This document shows positions 21,939 to 33,833 of a DNA stretch of 64,000 bases, one piece after another. Position numbers and translations under genes: made by a program. Positions within the stretch are counted from its first letter, which is position 1, and each line of letters starts with the position of its first letter. The DNA is from Tetrahymena thermophila SB210 (taxonomy: Eukaryota; Ciliophora; Oligohymenophorea; Hymenostomatida; Tetrahymenidae). The DNA lies in contig NW_002476154.1 in the NCBI RefSeq assembly GCF_000189635.1, forward strand, positions 62,001 to 126,000, read 5' to 3'. The notes below the pieces were generated by a model. That model saw only the letters and a list, made by a program, of their open reading frames with translations. It was not told the DNA's origin and searched no databases.

Positions 21939-22778
21939 TTTAATATCCTTATAACGTTAACAATAAATAACTAATGGATAGGTTTTAAAATTAACAATTT
22001 AATTATTTGTATAGCTAATTTAATAAGTATTATGTATGAATGAATGAATAAATAAATAAATAAATGTTAATCTCACTATCAAAGATATTTTTGATTTATT
22101 TATTTAATAAATATAATTTTTTACATACAACATTAATATTAATAGACACCTTTTTTATTAATATATTAATGTGTTTATTTAATCCATTTTTTTTTTCCAT
22201 TCAAAACTCAAACAAGAGATTTTCAAATTATAACACATTTTATTTTTTGATGAATACGTTATTTAAAATTTTGCAAGGACAAAGGAAAATTTATTTCTAA
22301 ATATAATTGTACAATTGTAGTTTACACTTTAAATTATTTAGAGTTAAAATATAAATCCAATTTTTATTTAACTTTTAGATTAAATAAACCAATATTTATT
22401 TATTTATTTACATTTATTTGCTTTGTAATTTAAAATACTTGATTTATATATTACATTTATCAGATCATTTGTTATATTAAACTCACGAAGTGCAGAGCCA
22501 CTTGATTTTTTACTATTTAGTAATATGCTTTGAAGAAAGTAAATATAGGTTATGATGAATGACTATTTACATTACAAGAAATAAATTGAGGTTTAAAAAT
22601 GCTAATAGAGTTATATTTTTGAATGAATATTGCGTATTTGATTGTATTTTCTGAATTTAAAAATAAAATATCTCCCAAAAAACTTTAAATCATAAAAGAT
22701 AGATCCTAATTATTAATATTATTATTAAACTAAAAAAATTATTTAACAAAATTTAAAAATTTTCATTAGCGAAAATAA
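21939..22778. other. Divergent intergenic region
   Basis: About 840 bases between the starts of SYF1 (-) and the MBOAT gene (+). AT-rich with short AAAT and TTTA runs (near 22040 and 22395). Promoters are expected here but cannot be pinpointed. Confidence 0.55.
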
Positions 22779-24962
22779 ATGAGAAAAGAAGGAATTAATT
22801 CAAGAGATGTAGCTGACGAAGAGACTTCGGTTGAATCGACTAGCAATCATAGTTTGGAAAATGGTACCTAGTATTAGAATGCTAAAAATAAGCAGTACTC
22901 TCTATTAGAAGAGAAATAGACTGTTTATAAGTGGTTTTGGTTTGATAAATATCTTTTGGCAATGGGAGTTAGTGCTATGGTTTTATCTCAAGTTTATTTT
23001 AGCTTTGCCATCTAAAAAATAAACAAAGAAGAAAGAAAAATAGAATATGTAACAGAAGGTTTTATGGGTTTTGAAAAGGATAATTCAGATTCTTAGTGGA
23101 GAGCTTACAGCGAAAATATTGGATTGATGGTAATTGCAATTATCATTTTTTGTCTACTTTCATAATCTGTTAGGAAAATCTTCGGATCTGCTTTCGCCTA
23201 GCATAATTTTTATATATTTTTTGGTGTTCCTTATTTGATTTTCTTATTCAGAGGTAATTTCTTATTTTGGCTATTCTTTACAAGCATAAACTACTTGCTC
23301 ATCGAAGTTTTCTACAAATATTCCTATTTTCCAATCTTGATCTGGACTGTTAACCTAATTACTATTTACACGAATGACACTTATCATGGATATAATTTAG
23401 TTTCTTTCTTCCATCTCCCTGCTTTGCAATACTTATAAGATACAACAAAAGATTAGCTTGTAGGCTGGCATTCTGTTTTCAATATGACAATTTTAAGAAT
23501 GATTTCTTTTGGTATGGATAAGCATTGGGCAGTTAAAAACAAGCGTTTTATATAGCCAGATACTCATTTTAAGAAATGCAAATAGTGCTAACCCAAAGAG
23601 CCAAAAACTTACTGTCTTAAATACCGTTATGATGATCCTTCTAGCATTAAAGAATTTACATTGTAGCATTACTATAGTTATTTAGTCTATACTCCACTAT
23701 TTATAACAGGTCCACCCCTCACATTTAATGCCTTTATCAGTTAAATCAATAATCCTGGATAAATCAGAAACTCTGCTTTTAAGTACAGTCTAAGAGCTTT
23801 GCTTAGTTTTGTTTGCTTTGAAATATGGCTTCATTTTGACTATTCATTCGCTATTACTACTAAATCCTAAAATTCATGGCTTTGGGAAAGATTTTCTCCT
23901 GCTTTCTTTTTTATTTGCTGTAAAAATTTTTAATTTTTAAAATAAAATAGAAATTTTTTTAAAAAATTGTCTAAAACGCTTAAGATTCAATTTATTTAAT
24001 TAATTCATCACTTACAACCTTTTTTTTTTTGATTTTACCATCGATTTACTTGTAAATTTTTATTTAAAAAACAAAATTTATTTGTTTTTTTTTCTTTTTT
24101 TCTTATCTCCCACCTCTAAAAATAAATTAAGATAAAAGCAATATTTTAATTAATAAAGCAAATAAAAAAACTATAAATAACATTTGAAATATATAACTTT
24201 ATGATATTTTTAAATTTAAAGATTACCACCAAAACAATTTTCGCTTATCTCCACAAAAAAAGCTTTTACTTTTTAGATAATTAAAAAGTTGAAAGCTAGA
24301 ATTTTTATTTATTTATCTCAATAAATATTTTTTATTTTATATAAAAAGCCTTCTCAAGTCTAGTTTTTATTTGGTTTAAATTTAACACCATATGGAAAAT
24401 CGCTAGAGCTTGGGCAATGTGGGATAATATAGAAGCTCCTGAAAATATGAATAGATGTGTCTATAATAACTATAATTTCGAAGGTTTCTGGAGATCTTGG
24501 CATAGAGGATTTAACTAATGGTTATTGAGATATATTTACTTCCCTCTTGGTGGTTCTAAAACTAAAATGTGGAATATTTGGGTTGTCTTCACTTTTGTTG
24601 CTATCTGGCATGACCTTAAATTAAATCTCCTTTTGTGGGCTTGGGGTATTTGCATCTGTTTAATACCAGAAATTGGAGTTAAGAAATACCTCGAAAAACC
24701 AAAATTCAAGAAGTATACTACTTCTTTTTGGTGGAAGTATCTTTGCGGTCTTTGTGCAAGTTTTTACATCATATTTATGTGCTACACCAATTTAATTGGA
24801 TTTGGAATGGGTTGGGAGACTATAAATATGTTCCTTACTAAAAGTTTTTCTACGATTTCAGGATTAATTGAATTTTTAATAGTTGTATTTGTACTAATCT
24901 TCCAAGCCATTGCTCAATTTAAGATAAGAGAGCACGAAGATGATCCTGAAAAAGGATTTTGA
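22779..24962 (+). CDS. MBOAT family O-acyltransferase, GUP1-like
   Basis: Two exons (22779-23919, 24349-24962) join in phase to 584 residues. About 50 polar residues precede the first membrane helix. Roughly ten hydrophobic segments follow, with an extracytosolic loop rich in cysteine (about 285-310). The diagnostic MBOAT features are in exon 2. GFWRSWHRGFNQWLLRYIYF continuing to PLGG matches the conserved FW..WH.S...W..RY.Y.P.GG, and FTFVAIWHDLKLNLLLWAWG carries the invariant membrane-embedded histidine within A-W-H-D. The ITGPP motif near residue 330 is also typical of the GUP1/HHAT branch. GUP1 proteins of yeast and trypanosomes remodel GPI-anchor lipids in the ER; HHAT-type enzymes acylate proteins. 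GUP1-like is the better fit from the spacing and the WHD context, but the acyl acceptor is inferred only. The single intron is 429 bases long. Confidence 0.88.
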
Positions 24963-25660
24963 TTAGAATAATATTTTTTATTTTTATTTTATATCCTATT
25001 TGTTTTTTAAAACAAGCATTTTTTATGAAACTCTATTCTAATTTCAAAAAAATATTCAAGTTTTTTAAAGAAAATTATTTTATATTTTATATATTTTCTT
25101 AATAAAAATTTCTTTATTATGTGATAAATTGCATGATTCAGTCAGTCTCTTTAAGAGAATGAATATTTAAAAAATTTTTGTTAATAAAATATCTGTTTTA
25201 AATTTCTCATTATTTTATAGAAACACATTTAATAAATGTTTATAAATAATTTAGTTGTAAAGAAATAATAAAATGTTAAATTTAGAAATTCGAATTTTCA
25301 TAACTATTTTCATTATAAATCAATTTTGACTAATTAAAAGCCTTAATTAATTTATTTATCATTTTGACCACAAAAACTCTTCTTTCTTCTTTTGAATTTA
25401 TTAAAGACAAAAAGATTTATTCTATTAGGATTTTTGTTTAATTGTATTTTATAAGAACCAAATTAAAAATTGATTACAAATTCCTTGTCAGAAAAATATG
25501 ACGATAGAAATACTTTGATAAGTAATGATTTGAAATATTACATCTACAAATTAATTGAAAAAAAATAAACTCCTTAAGAATTATTGCATTAAGAAGTAGC
25601 TTATCAAAAATAAATACAAAAATTAATTAACTAATTTACATAAATAATATTCGATTTTAA
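24963..25660. other. Intergenic spacer
   Basis: About 700 AT-rich bases between two plus-strand genes. No coding frame or structured element recognised. Confidence 0.55.
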
Positions 25661-27154
25661 ATGGTATTTTTAGGTAATATAAATAGTCTTGGAAAATAAG
25701 CGGTTCTGTTTTAAGTTACAATCTTTTTAACTTATTTGGCAGCAGCTTTAAGTCTTTGGTTAACTATTTGCTTATTTGAAGAAGATCTTAGCATCTTATA
25801 TCCTATAATAACTTTACTTATAAATATATTGGAGAAATGTTTAGGACTGATAGAATTTCATGGAAATTATGAAATTTAGAGACAAAAATTCTTAATACTA
25901 GAGGTTTTTTACATTTCGTTCATAGGATTTTACTCTAATGCTTGCAAAACTATGGTTAATTGCTAACTCTTAAAGAGCTTCTATTTTATTCTTCCTATGT
26001 AATTCATGTTAGCAATATTAATACAAAAGGATAATTTAACAAGCTCTACTTACAATCTTAGCATATCATTAATAATTGTATTCTTTGTGATTATGATTAT
26101 GCAGCTTATAAATAGACTTGTGGTTAAAGAAGCTTTTCCTTTATTATGTTTAGCCTATACTCTAATTTTAAAGAGCTTTTTAGCAGTTTTCTTGATATTC
26201 TTCTGCAATTTAGATGTGATATTCAAATATATTTTAATAGCAAGTTGTTTAGATATAATATAATGTTTTCTAGTTCTACAATACTTGCAAAAAAGATTTA
26301 AGATATACAGATATGAAAAAATTAATATGTTTTTATGCTCTATTTTACACTTTAATCATGGTTCTTTTGAGTATATAACTCCTAATTAGCAGTTCAAGTA
26401 TTATGCATGTTCTTAGATATAGTTACTTTGCTTCATACTAAAATTATTAGGTCTATTTGTGTTGATGGTAACGACATAACAGTATTCATTATGCTATTTA
26501 ACAATAATTTTGTATATAGAGATGATGTAACCTCATTTAAACTCATTATTGTACTATAAATTTAATAATTGGATAATAAAAGAATTTAAAGATAGACTAG
26601 AGCTACTAGACTTTCTTAAGAAATAAGATTTGAAATAAAATTTAACCATAATATCACCTTAAAAAAGAATTGAAAATACAAAAAATTACATTAAATTGAA
26701 TGAAGAATAAGAAATAAGTAATGAAAACTTCAGTCTAAAAAGCTAGATATAACTACTTGAGATTTTATATGCCTATTATGAAAAAAAGAAATATGTAGAT
26801 ATTTAATAATATACCATTTCTATAGGTGATATTTGCTTTGTGGTAGAAAAATGTGTTAGCAAATAAGCTCTTTATGAATTTTTGTACTATGTAAAAAAAA
26901 TACCAGAGCTTTATTTACCTTATACTTCTTACTTAAATAACGATCTTTAAGATGTTCTTTTGAATAGAATCCTAAGATTATAAATAATACATAAAGAATA
27001 ATTGGTTTCTTTACCTCATACTTTGAATACTTTTTACAAATAAACCTATTCAAGACTTGCTCCCATAGCATTGCAAATAAACACTTTTATAAAATATTTA
27101 AGTCAATATTAAATTACAAATCCTACTTAAATTCTTTATGATCTTTATTAGTGA
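25661..27154 (+). CDS. Unrecognised multi-pass membrane protein
   Basis: One uninterrupted frame of 497 residues under the ciliate code, with stop TGA 27152-27154. I do not recognise the family. The first 300 residues hold about eight hydrophobic segments, including QVTIFLTYLAAALSLWLTIC, then segments around residues 85-100, 113-125, 135-155, 165-185 and 195-210, and a pair near 265-300. The remaining 200 residues are soluble, lysine- and glutamine-rich and probably helical, with a short hydrophobic patch (ISIGDICFVVEKC). There is no signal peptide in the classical sense, since a short polar start runs straight into helix 1. The open frame is far longer than expected by chance and codon use is like that of neighbouring genes, so I believe it is real. 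An ATG further downstream would give a shorter protein, but the chosen one precedes the first helix. Confidence 0.75.
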
Positions 27155-27974
27155 TTAATAATTTACATTATGCAGTATTAAATTTTATACTCTTAAAACT
27201 TTTCTAACTAAATGTTTATAAAATATTTTTTATAAGATCGAAAATCATTTATTTATAAAATTGGATTTATTTTAACTTACTTTATTTGCTATTTATTGTA
27301 TAAAATTAAAAATTTTAAAAGCAATAATAAAAAAATTATAAAACACTTTATTTTCCAAATATTTAAAAATAAAAAATTTAATTTAAATAAATAATAAATT
27401 AAGATTTCTAACTTTCTAAAGAAGTAAATTTTATAGATAAAAATAATTTTTAATTTAAATTGTTTTCTTTAAAAAAATAAATTATTCATGTTAATTAATT
27501 AAAGAAAAAGTTCTTATTAATATAAAATCGTAAAGTTAGATCAATTTGAAAATATAATATGTAATCACAAAAAAATCTATTATTAGATAAAAATTATGTT
27601 TCTTTTTCTTATTTTATATGAATTAGAATTGGCTAATAAAAGTAAATATATATATGGATAATAGGAGTGAGGTATAATAAAAATTATTTTTAAAAAAAGC
27701 GTGTACAAAAATGAGTCAAATTTTCTGATTTATGTCCTTGGTGACAAGATTTGACTATTGTTATATTCTCTACAATAAGCAAAATTTATAAATATTAATT
27801 AGACATTTTTTTGTATAAAATTTTCACTTTTAAATTAATATCTTTTTATTTTTTATATCATCTATTGATAATTAAAATATAAACAATATATATTAATAAA
27901 AACATAACATAACATTTTTAATGCTAATTAAATATCTAAATTAATTTTTTCTTAAAATTATATAAAACTTTCTC
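27155..27974. other. Convergent intergenic spacer
   Basis: About 820 AT-rich bases between the 3' ends of the unknown membrane protein gene (+) and channel gene A (-). It holds one notable hairpin at 27715-27755; otherwise nothing recognised. Confidence 0.55.
27715..27755. other. Compact two-part hairpin with GTGA tetraloop
   Basis: GTCAAAT (27715-27721) pairs perfectly with ATTTGAC (27749-27755). Immediately inside the 3' arm, CTTG and CAAG close a GTGA loop, which as RNA would be a GNRA tetraloop. The two stems could stack. It may be a small structured RNA or a 3'-end element. Confidence 0.35.
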
Positions 27975-30900
27975 TCAATTAAATTTAATAGGAAGTTTAG
28001 ACCTAAATACAAATATTCCATACGAGGCATACGTTGGTTGGATCTGATAATCTTTACTTGCAAAAAGGCTTTGCATTATTTATTAATTATTTACCTTTGA
28101 AATTTTTGACTAACGTTTATCTTATTTTCTTAATTTTGAATTTTATACATTTACTTATTTCAACTTTTTTAAGACTTTATCAAAGTTATTATGTGGGAAG
28201 AATCTTTTAAATATTTTCATAGAATCAAACTACTCAATTTACTTTAATTAAATAAATGCTTCTGTTTTAGATAGTGAGTTTAAAAGAATGTTTTTTCTTG
28301 GATTTAATTAATAATTATTTTATATTTTTTATGCAAATAAGTTGATTTAAGAGGATATTTAACCCAAATTATTAGGATAAAGAATGTCATTTTCTTTTGT
28401 TTTTAATCTTTTTTGATAAAATATCTGTTTTTCTAATTCATTTGTGGATTAAGCATCGATCTCAGAGAAGTGTATACCTTTTAAAGTTTTACCATCTTAA
28501 TTATGCTTAGTAAAAGCTACCTCATTAGTTTCATTACAATTTTAAATATCATTGTGAATATAATCATCTTAATGCTTATCTTTACATTTTTATTCAGTGT
28601 AAATAGAAGATAAGCTATTTTAAGATTTCTAATTTGATTATTTTATATCACTATCATGGTCAATTATTTATTTACTAGATTTATATAAATTTGTTTCTAC
28701 ACCTAAGTTACAGTCATTATTAATTTAACACATTTGCTAGGATTGACAATAAATTTCATTTTGATGCTACTAATCAATATTTTACTAATCATTCAACTCA
28801 GGAAGTTAATTTTTTGAATAGTTTCTTTTTAATTTTTTATTTTCAAAATCTTAATTTTGATTTTATACTAAAAGCGATTTTGAAATTTACTTTTTTAATT
28901 TTTTGTCATTGTTTATTTCATTATTTTATTTCTAAGAAGGTCTTTTAATTGGATTAGCCATAGTCATATTTCTTTAATATATTGAATAGCTACTACTCTA
29001 CATACTAGTTTAAGAATCATCATTTGAAGTATCAGAAAGCTAATCACTATCGTCATCTTCATTCTATTAGTATAAAAGCTAAGTCTTTGAGTTATAGTAT
29101 CTATATTTCTATTTTAAATTCTTACAAACTTGTTTGTTTCTTTAAACCTCTGATCTATTTAAAATTTGAATATAAAAGAAAATTTAATTAAAAGCAATAA
29201 TCCATCCTAAATAATTTAATAAATTAAAAAATTTTACATAAAATTCATTCGTTTTTTTTTTCTGATTGATTATTTTCTTTCCTGAAAAATCGAATAATTA
29301 TTTTTCAATATCTAAAATGATCTGTCAATGTTGATATGAGTCATAGGACAGTTAGTTGCGATATGACCTGCTTATTTGCAAGAATAGCATTTGATATAAA
29401 GGCACAATAAGTTATTTTAACATATAATTTACTCCTATATCATTTTGTATCTTTAAAAATCCTCAGGGTAATTTTGCAAAAAACATATAAATTTTTATCT
29501 GTTTATTTTGTAAATTGTTGATAAATTTAAGCTACGAGCAGAAGCAGTTCTAGGAAGACCTGAGAAAAATGAAATTTCGCCAAACACACTGTCTGAAGTA
29601 ATTTAAGCTAATACCTTTTAAGTTTAACCTAAATTATCAGCAACAAATATCTCCACATCACCACTCTATATAAAGTATATTGATTGATCTTCTGAATCAT
29701 TTTGCTTAAAAATAATCTCATTAGGTGCTACTATTATTTCTTCCATTAAATAAACAACTTCTTTTATGACTTTAGACTAAAAATTAACCATAAACAATGA
29801 ATATTTATTTATAATTTTATAATTTATTTCCTCAATTATTTCGTTTCTAAGTTTATTTGAGAGAAGACCCAAAACTATATCTTCTTCATTTTTATCTCTA
29901 TTCTTTTATTCAGAGGCAAGGAAATTTAAGTAAAATTTTACTCTACTCTTTAATGATGAGTTTATATTTTTTCTATTCATAAACCTGTTTAGAAAAAGTA
30001 TTATAAGATTCATATAAAATTAACTAATAAAACTAAATTACTTTTGAATAATAGAAAGTCTTTCTTACAGTTACCTAGAATTCTTTTAAATCTCTTGTAG
30101 AATAACTCCTATATTGCTAACAGAATAGGCAAATACACAACTAAAGAGAATCATCACAAAGCTAATAAAAATAGCTTCTTAATAGTTTTAGATATGTATA
30201 TCACCATAACCAACAGTAGTCAGCGTAGTGATTGACCAGTATAAAGAGTAAAAATACTGTTCGTAAAAAGCTTAATTTTAAATATTTGCTTGATTGACCC
30301 AGTTATTATTTATTTAGTAATATTCTTCAACCAAATAAAGGATCCACATGCATATTGCACCTAAATTTATTTATTGAAATAATTTTATAAAACTTAATAA
30401 TTGAAATAATTTTATAAATTTATTAATTTAAATAATTTTATAATTAATGCTCAAATGCTTAACATAATTTTACTATAAAAAGGTATTTTTATTTACATTT
30501 TTTATTAACAAGAATTTAAAATTTAGTTAAAAAATAAATTTAAAATATGTCAATTTTAAAAGGAAAGTTGAACTAATTTACTTATATGTGCTATCAAGAA
30601 TACATTGAAAAGCTAAGTGAATAATCTGTAAAGATGTTTTTAATTTTATTCAATAGTTATAACATCGCTCAAATTTTTTTTCTTCTCCAAATTTCTGTAA
30701 ATCAACAAGAAAACGAAACAGTTTATAAAGTAGGTAAGGATCTAATTAGCTGGATTATAGGTCATAGAATCTAAATCTTAGTTGAGCAATTTAAAAAATA
30801 TCACAATAGTAACTAACAAATCTATCAGAAATTCAAATGAAAATACATTTCTTTCAATTATTTTTTGTCTTTTCTAAATAATAACATCTTTTTCATAGAA

Positions 30901-32187
30901 GGCTGTATTAAATTAAATAACTCGATCTATAGCTAGAGTAAAAAAAATGACATAACAGAAAACTCCTAAATGTTTATCCTTCGTCTATGAGCCAAAAAAG
31001 CAATAAATCGAATAAATGTAGAGAAATGAATTTATTATAACCAAATACAAGCTATCCCAAACAAGTAAATAAGGATTAGCTGGCATAATTAAAGGGAGAT
31101 TTAAATTCTTGTTCATGATGCAACAAAATTTTTTGTAAAAATAGCCAGCTAGTTAGTATTAAATTTTATCTGAGTTACAGAAATTGGATTAATTTTTACT
31201 TTTTGTAGAATTACACAATTAATTTTCATAATATGAGCTCTTATCTCCTATGATCTTTGTTATTGATGAATATATACTTTTTAAGTTTCTATTTGAATGA
31301 TAAAGGTTAAGTTATTCAATAAATTGCTTTACTTTCTGTTCAACTCTGAACCTGAAATTATATTTATTTGGTAGAATTCTCTTAATTATTTATATTCCCT
31401 TATCAAATCTTATGGAATTATTATTCTCTTCAGTTTTTATTCTAATCTACAAAAACTTCTAAAGTAAGTTTTAACCATTTTGCTGTTTTTATTTTTCTAT
31501 GCTTGTTCTACTAGTTTTATTTTCTTTGCTAACAATAATCACTTTTTTCTTTTCTTTTCTTTTATCATTTTAATTTACTTAGCTATTCACTTGTTTAGCT
31601 TAGATTTTATTTTTTACATACAAATCTTAATTTTGTTTATTTTATGAGCACAAAGTTTCTACTTTTGAAGAGTATTACTTAGCTTGATTCATGCTCTGTA
31701 TCTAGTACTTACTCTAGTTAATTATTGAATGAGCTTTCATTTTTATCGAATATTAGCTTTTATTTGCTATATCAATATTAAATCTTTAGAAGTCTTCAAT
31801 GCTTTCTAAATTAATACTTCTACTTGATTACAGATAGTCTGACTATCTGTGGAATTTAATATCGCTTTAAAAATGGCTAGTTCTACGAGGATCAAATATT
31901 AAGTTTGGGTAACTTGCCTTTTTATATTAATAAAATTGTTATTGAGATTCACTTAAATCTACATTTTGTTTTTTAGAATTTTATTTCATATAAAGCTATT
32001 TGTCAAAGTTGTTCAGAGATTGAGGATACAATAAACTTGAATCTCCTAAGCATTTAGCTTATGATTAATTGTTTAAGAAATTATGAACCATCGAATTCTA
32101 AGCTATCATATTTTAAGCTAGGTTATTGTTATCTTCATCAGTCGGTAATTTATCCATCTTATTCATATCAAATTTAATTTCGTTCAT
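27975..32187 (-). CDS. Cyclic-nucleotide-binding K+ channel A with CCHC zinc knuckle
   Basis: Four exons (32187-30582, 30360-30042, 29984-29238, 29154-27975) join in phase to 1283 residues. A long polar, glutamine- and lysine-rich N-terminus (about 1-390) precedes the channel core: NLPLIMPANPYLLVWDSLYL starts S1, further helices follow, and the pore helix leads to TTLTTVGYGDI (about residue 585), the K+ selectivity filter. A C-linker leads to a cyclic-nucleotide-binding domain (about 730-815) with the core VFGEISFFSGLPRTASARSL (G-E-x9-R-T-A-x-A-R), which normally holds the ligand phosphate. Unusually, a zinc knuckle CYSCKQAGHIATNC (CX2CX4HX4C, about residue 855) follows, then a polar tail of about 400 residues ending SKLPIKFN. 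The S4 segment is poor in arginine, so voltage sensing is doubtful. The expected role is a plasma- or ciliary-membrane K+ channel gated by or modulated by cAMP or cGMP. A close paralogue lies at 35491-40082. Confidence 0.92.
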
Positions 32188-32945
32188 TTTAAAAATATAA
32201 ATTATCTTGATTATATTTAATTGTATTTTGTTTAATTATGTAAATTAATTTTTACTTTAATTATTACTAATTGATTTTTATAATTCAATAAATTCTAAAT
32301 TTTTTTGTTTTTGTGAATTTACTTACAAATCAAGCTTAGATTTTATAAAAATAATAATTATATGTGAAAAAAATTTTTAAATTTTATTAAAAATTTTTTA
32401 TTAAATCAATTAATTTCTTCTTCTTAATATTTAATATTTATTTTTTAATCATAAAGCTAAAAAATATCATTGTTGGAATATGATTTTTGTTTTTATTTAA
32501 GCTCATTACTAGTAAAATGAATAATTAAATCTATTATTATAAATTCTAAAAAATAATTTTAAATTACTTTATTTATTTTATAAATAATAAATATACAAAA
32601 ATAATAAATAAATAAATAAATAACTACTACTACTATCTTTTTATATTTTAATTAATTTATTAAGTGGAAGAGATTATATATATAACAAGAATATCACCCT
32701 TCTTTTCGTCTATAAATTTTGTGTATAATTCTTATTTGGTTTTAATTAAAACAAATAAGCGTTTTGACTGATATTATTCTGTTAAAAAAGACTTGATTTG
32801 TAAATAAAATAGAGATGATTATTACTTTGTGTAATAATTGAAGTTAAGCAAATTTCTTTTTTATTAAATCATTTTTAGATAATTAATTAATTATAAATCA
32901 GTAGAATTTTTGCTGTTTTTATAATGGTGTTGATTGATTCCTGAT
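32188..32945. other. Intergenic spacer upstream of channel A
   Basis: About 760 AT-rich bases between the ADP/ATP carrier gene's 3' end and the channel A start (both minus strand). Contains AAAT runs near 32605-32622; no gene. Confidence 0.55.
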
Positions 32946-33833
32946 TCATTAAAATTAATCGTAAATAACTAAAAGACCTGCACTTGTTATAGATTTTATT
33001 AATGTGAGACTAAATCCATTAAATAAATGTTTAAATCCTTCATTCTTTATTATATACCTAAAACAATCAATAGATCCTCTATATTTGACTGGTTGCCCAG
33101 AGGTCATCATCATTCTCCTTTTAACTGTATCTACTGTATATGAAACCATACCTGCTGTAGTGGTGACTGTCCAGCTGTAGCCAAATTGAGCAAATACATT
33201 TTATTATGGTACCAAGTGCCTAAATGAACCATGAAGACCAAAATAAACTGCCCTGTAAATGATGATTCCAAAATTAGAAATAATATAACCTCTATAGAAG
33301 CCTACTATCCCATCACTCGCTAAAGTCTTTCTAAATACATCTATCAATCCATTATACTACTTCTAGTTTCCAAATTTAGGAGAATTGAAATCATTTGTAA
33401 GCTTGGTTCTAGCATAGTCAAGTGGGTATGAAAAAATGCTTGAGAGAAAGCCAGCTAAGAGACCTGCAGCCAAGTTAGAAGCAATCCACATTTTTTATCC
33501 ATCTTCTCTCTTTGGATTAATTATTTTTTTTATTAGACTGTTAATAGGAAAACTCAAGGTATTGCTTGTTAAATTAATCAATATATGAGTGAAATTACCC
33601 TTCCACAATGCTTTTAAACCTTCTTCTTGCACTACCCTTTTAGAGCAGTTAATAATTCCATTGTATCTTTGCTATAAATATCCTTATTTAATCATTTCAT
33701 TTTGATTTTAAAGTCTCATCCTTACAACTTCAAGAGGAGAAAAGAAAGTTTTAGAAATTGAATCATAAATAATGCCATTTAAAATGGTCTTTAACTAGTT
33801 TTATATATTAGGCTATCTATTATCCTGCGACAT
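32946..33833 (-). CDS. Mitochondrial ADP/ATP carrier-like protein (SLC25 family), divergent
   Basis: A single exon of 295 residues, the standard carrier length, with stop TGA at 32948-32946. Three about 100-residue repeats each carry the carrier signature P-x-[DE]-x-x-[KR]: [10 protein letters not shown] in repeat 1 and [10 protein letters not shown] in repeat 2. In repeat 3 it is [12 protein letters not shown], where proline is replaced by threonine. RRMMM in repeat 3 is the ADP/ATP-carrier nucleotide signature (canonical RRRMMM, here KRRMMM). Glycine-rich motifs such as [19 protein letters not shown] and [20 protein letters not shown] are typical second halves of repeats. It should sit in the mitochondrial inner membrane and exchange adenine nucleotides. 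The changed third signature suggests an accessory or specialised isoform. It lies between two channel paralogues on the same strand, with no functional link evident. Confidence 0.88.
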
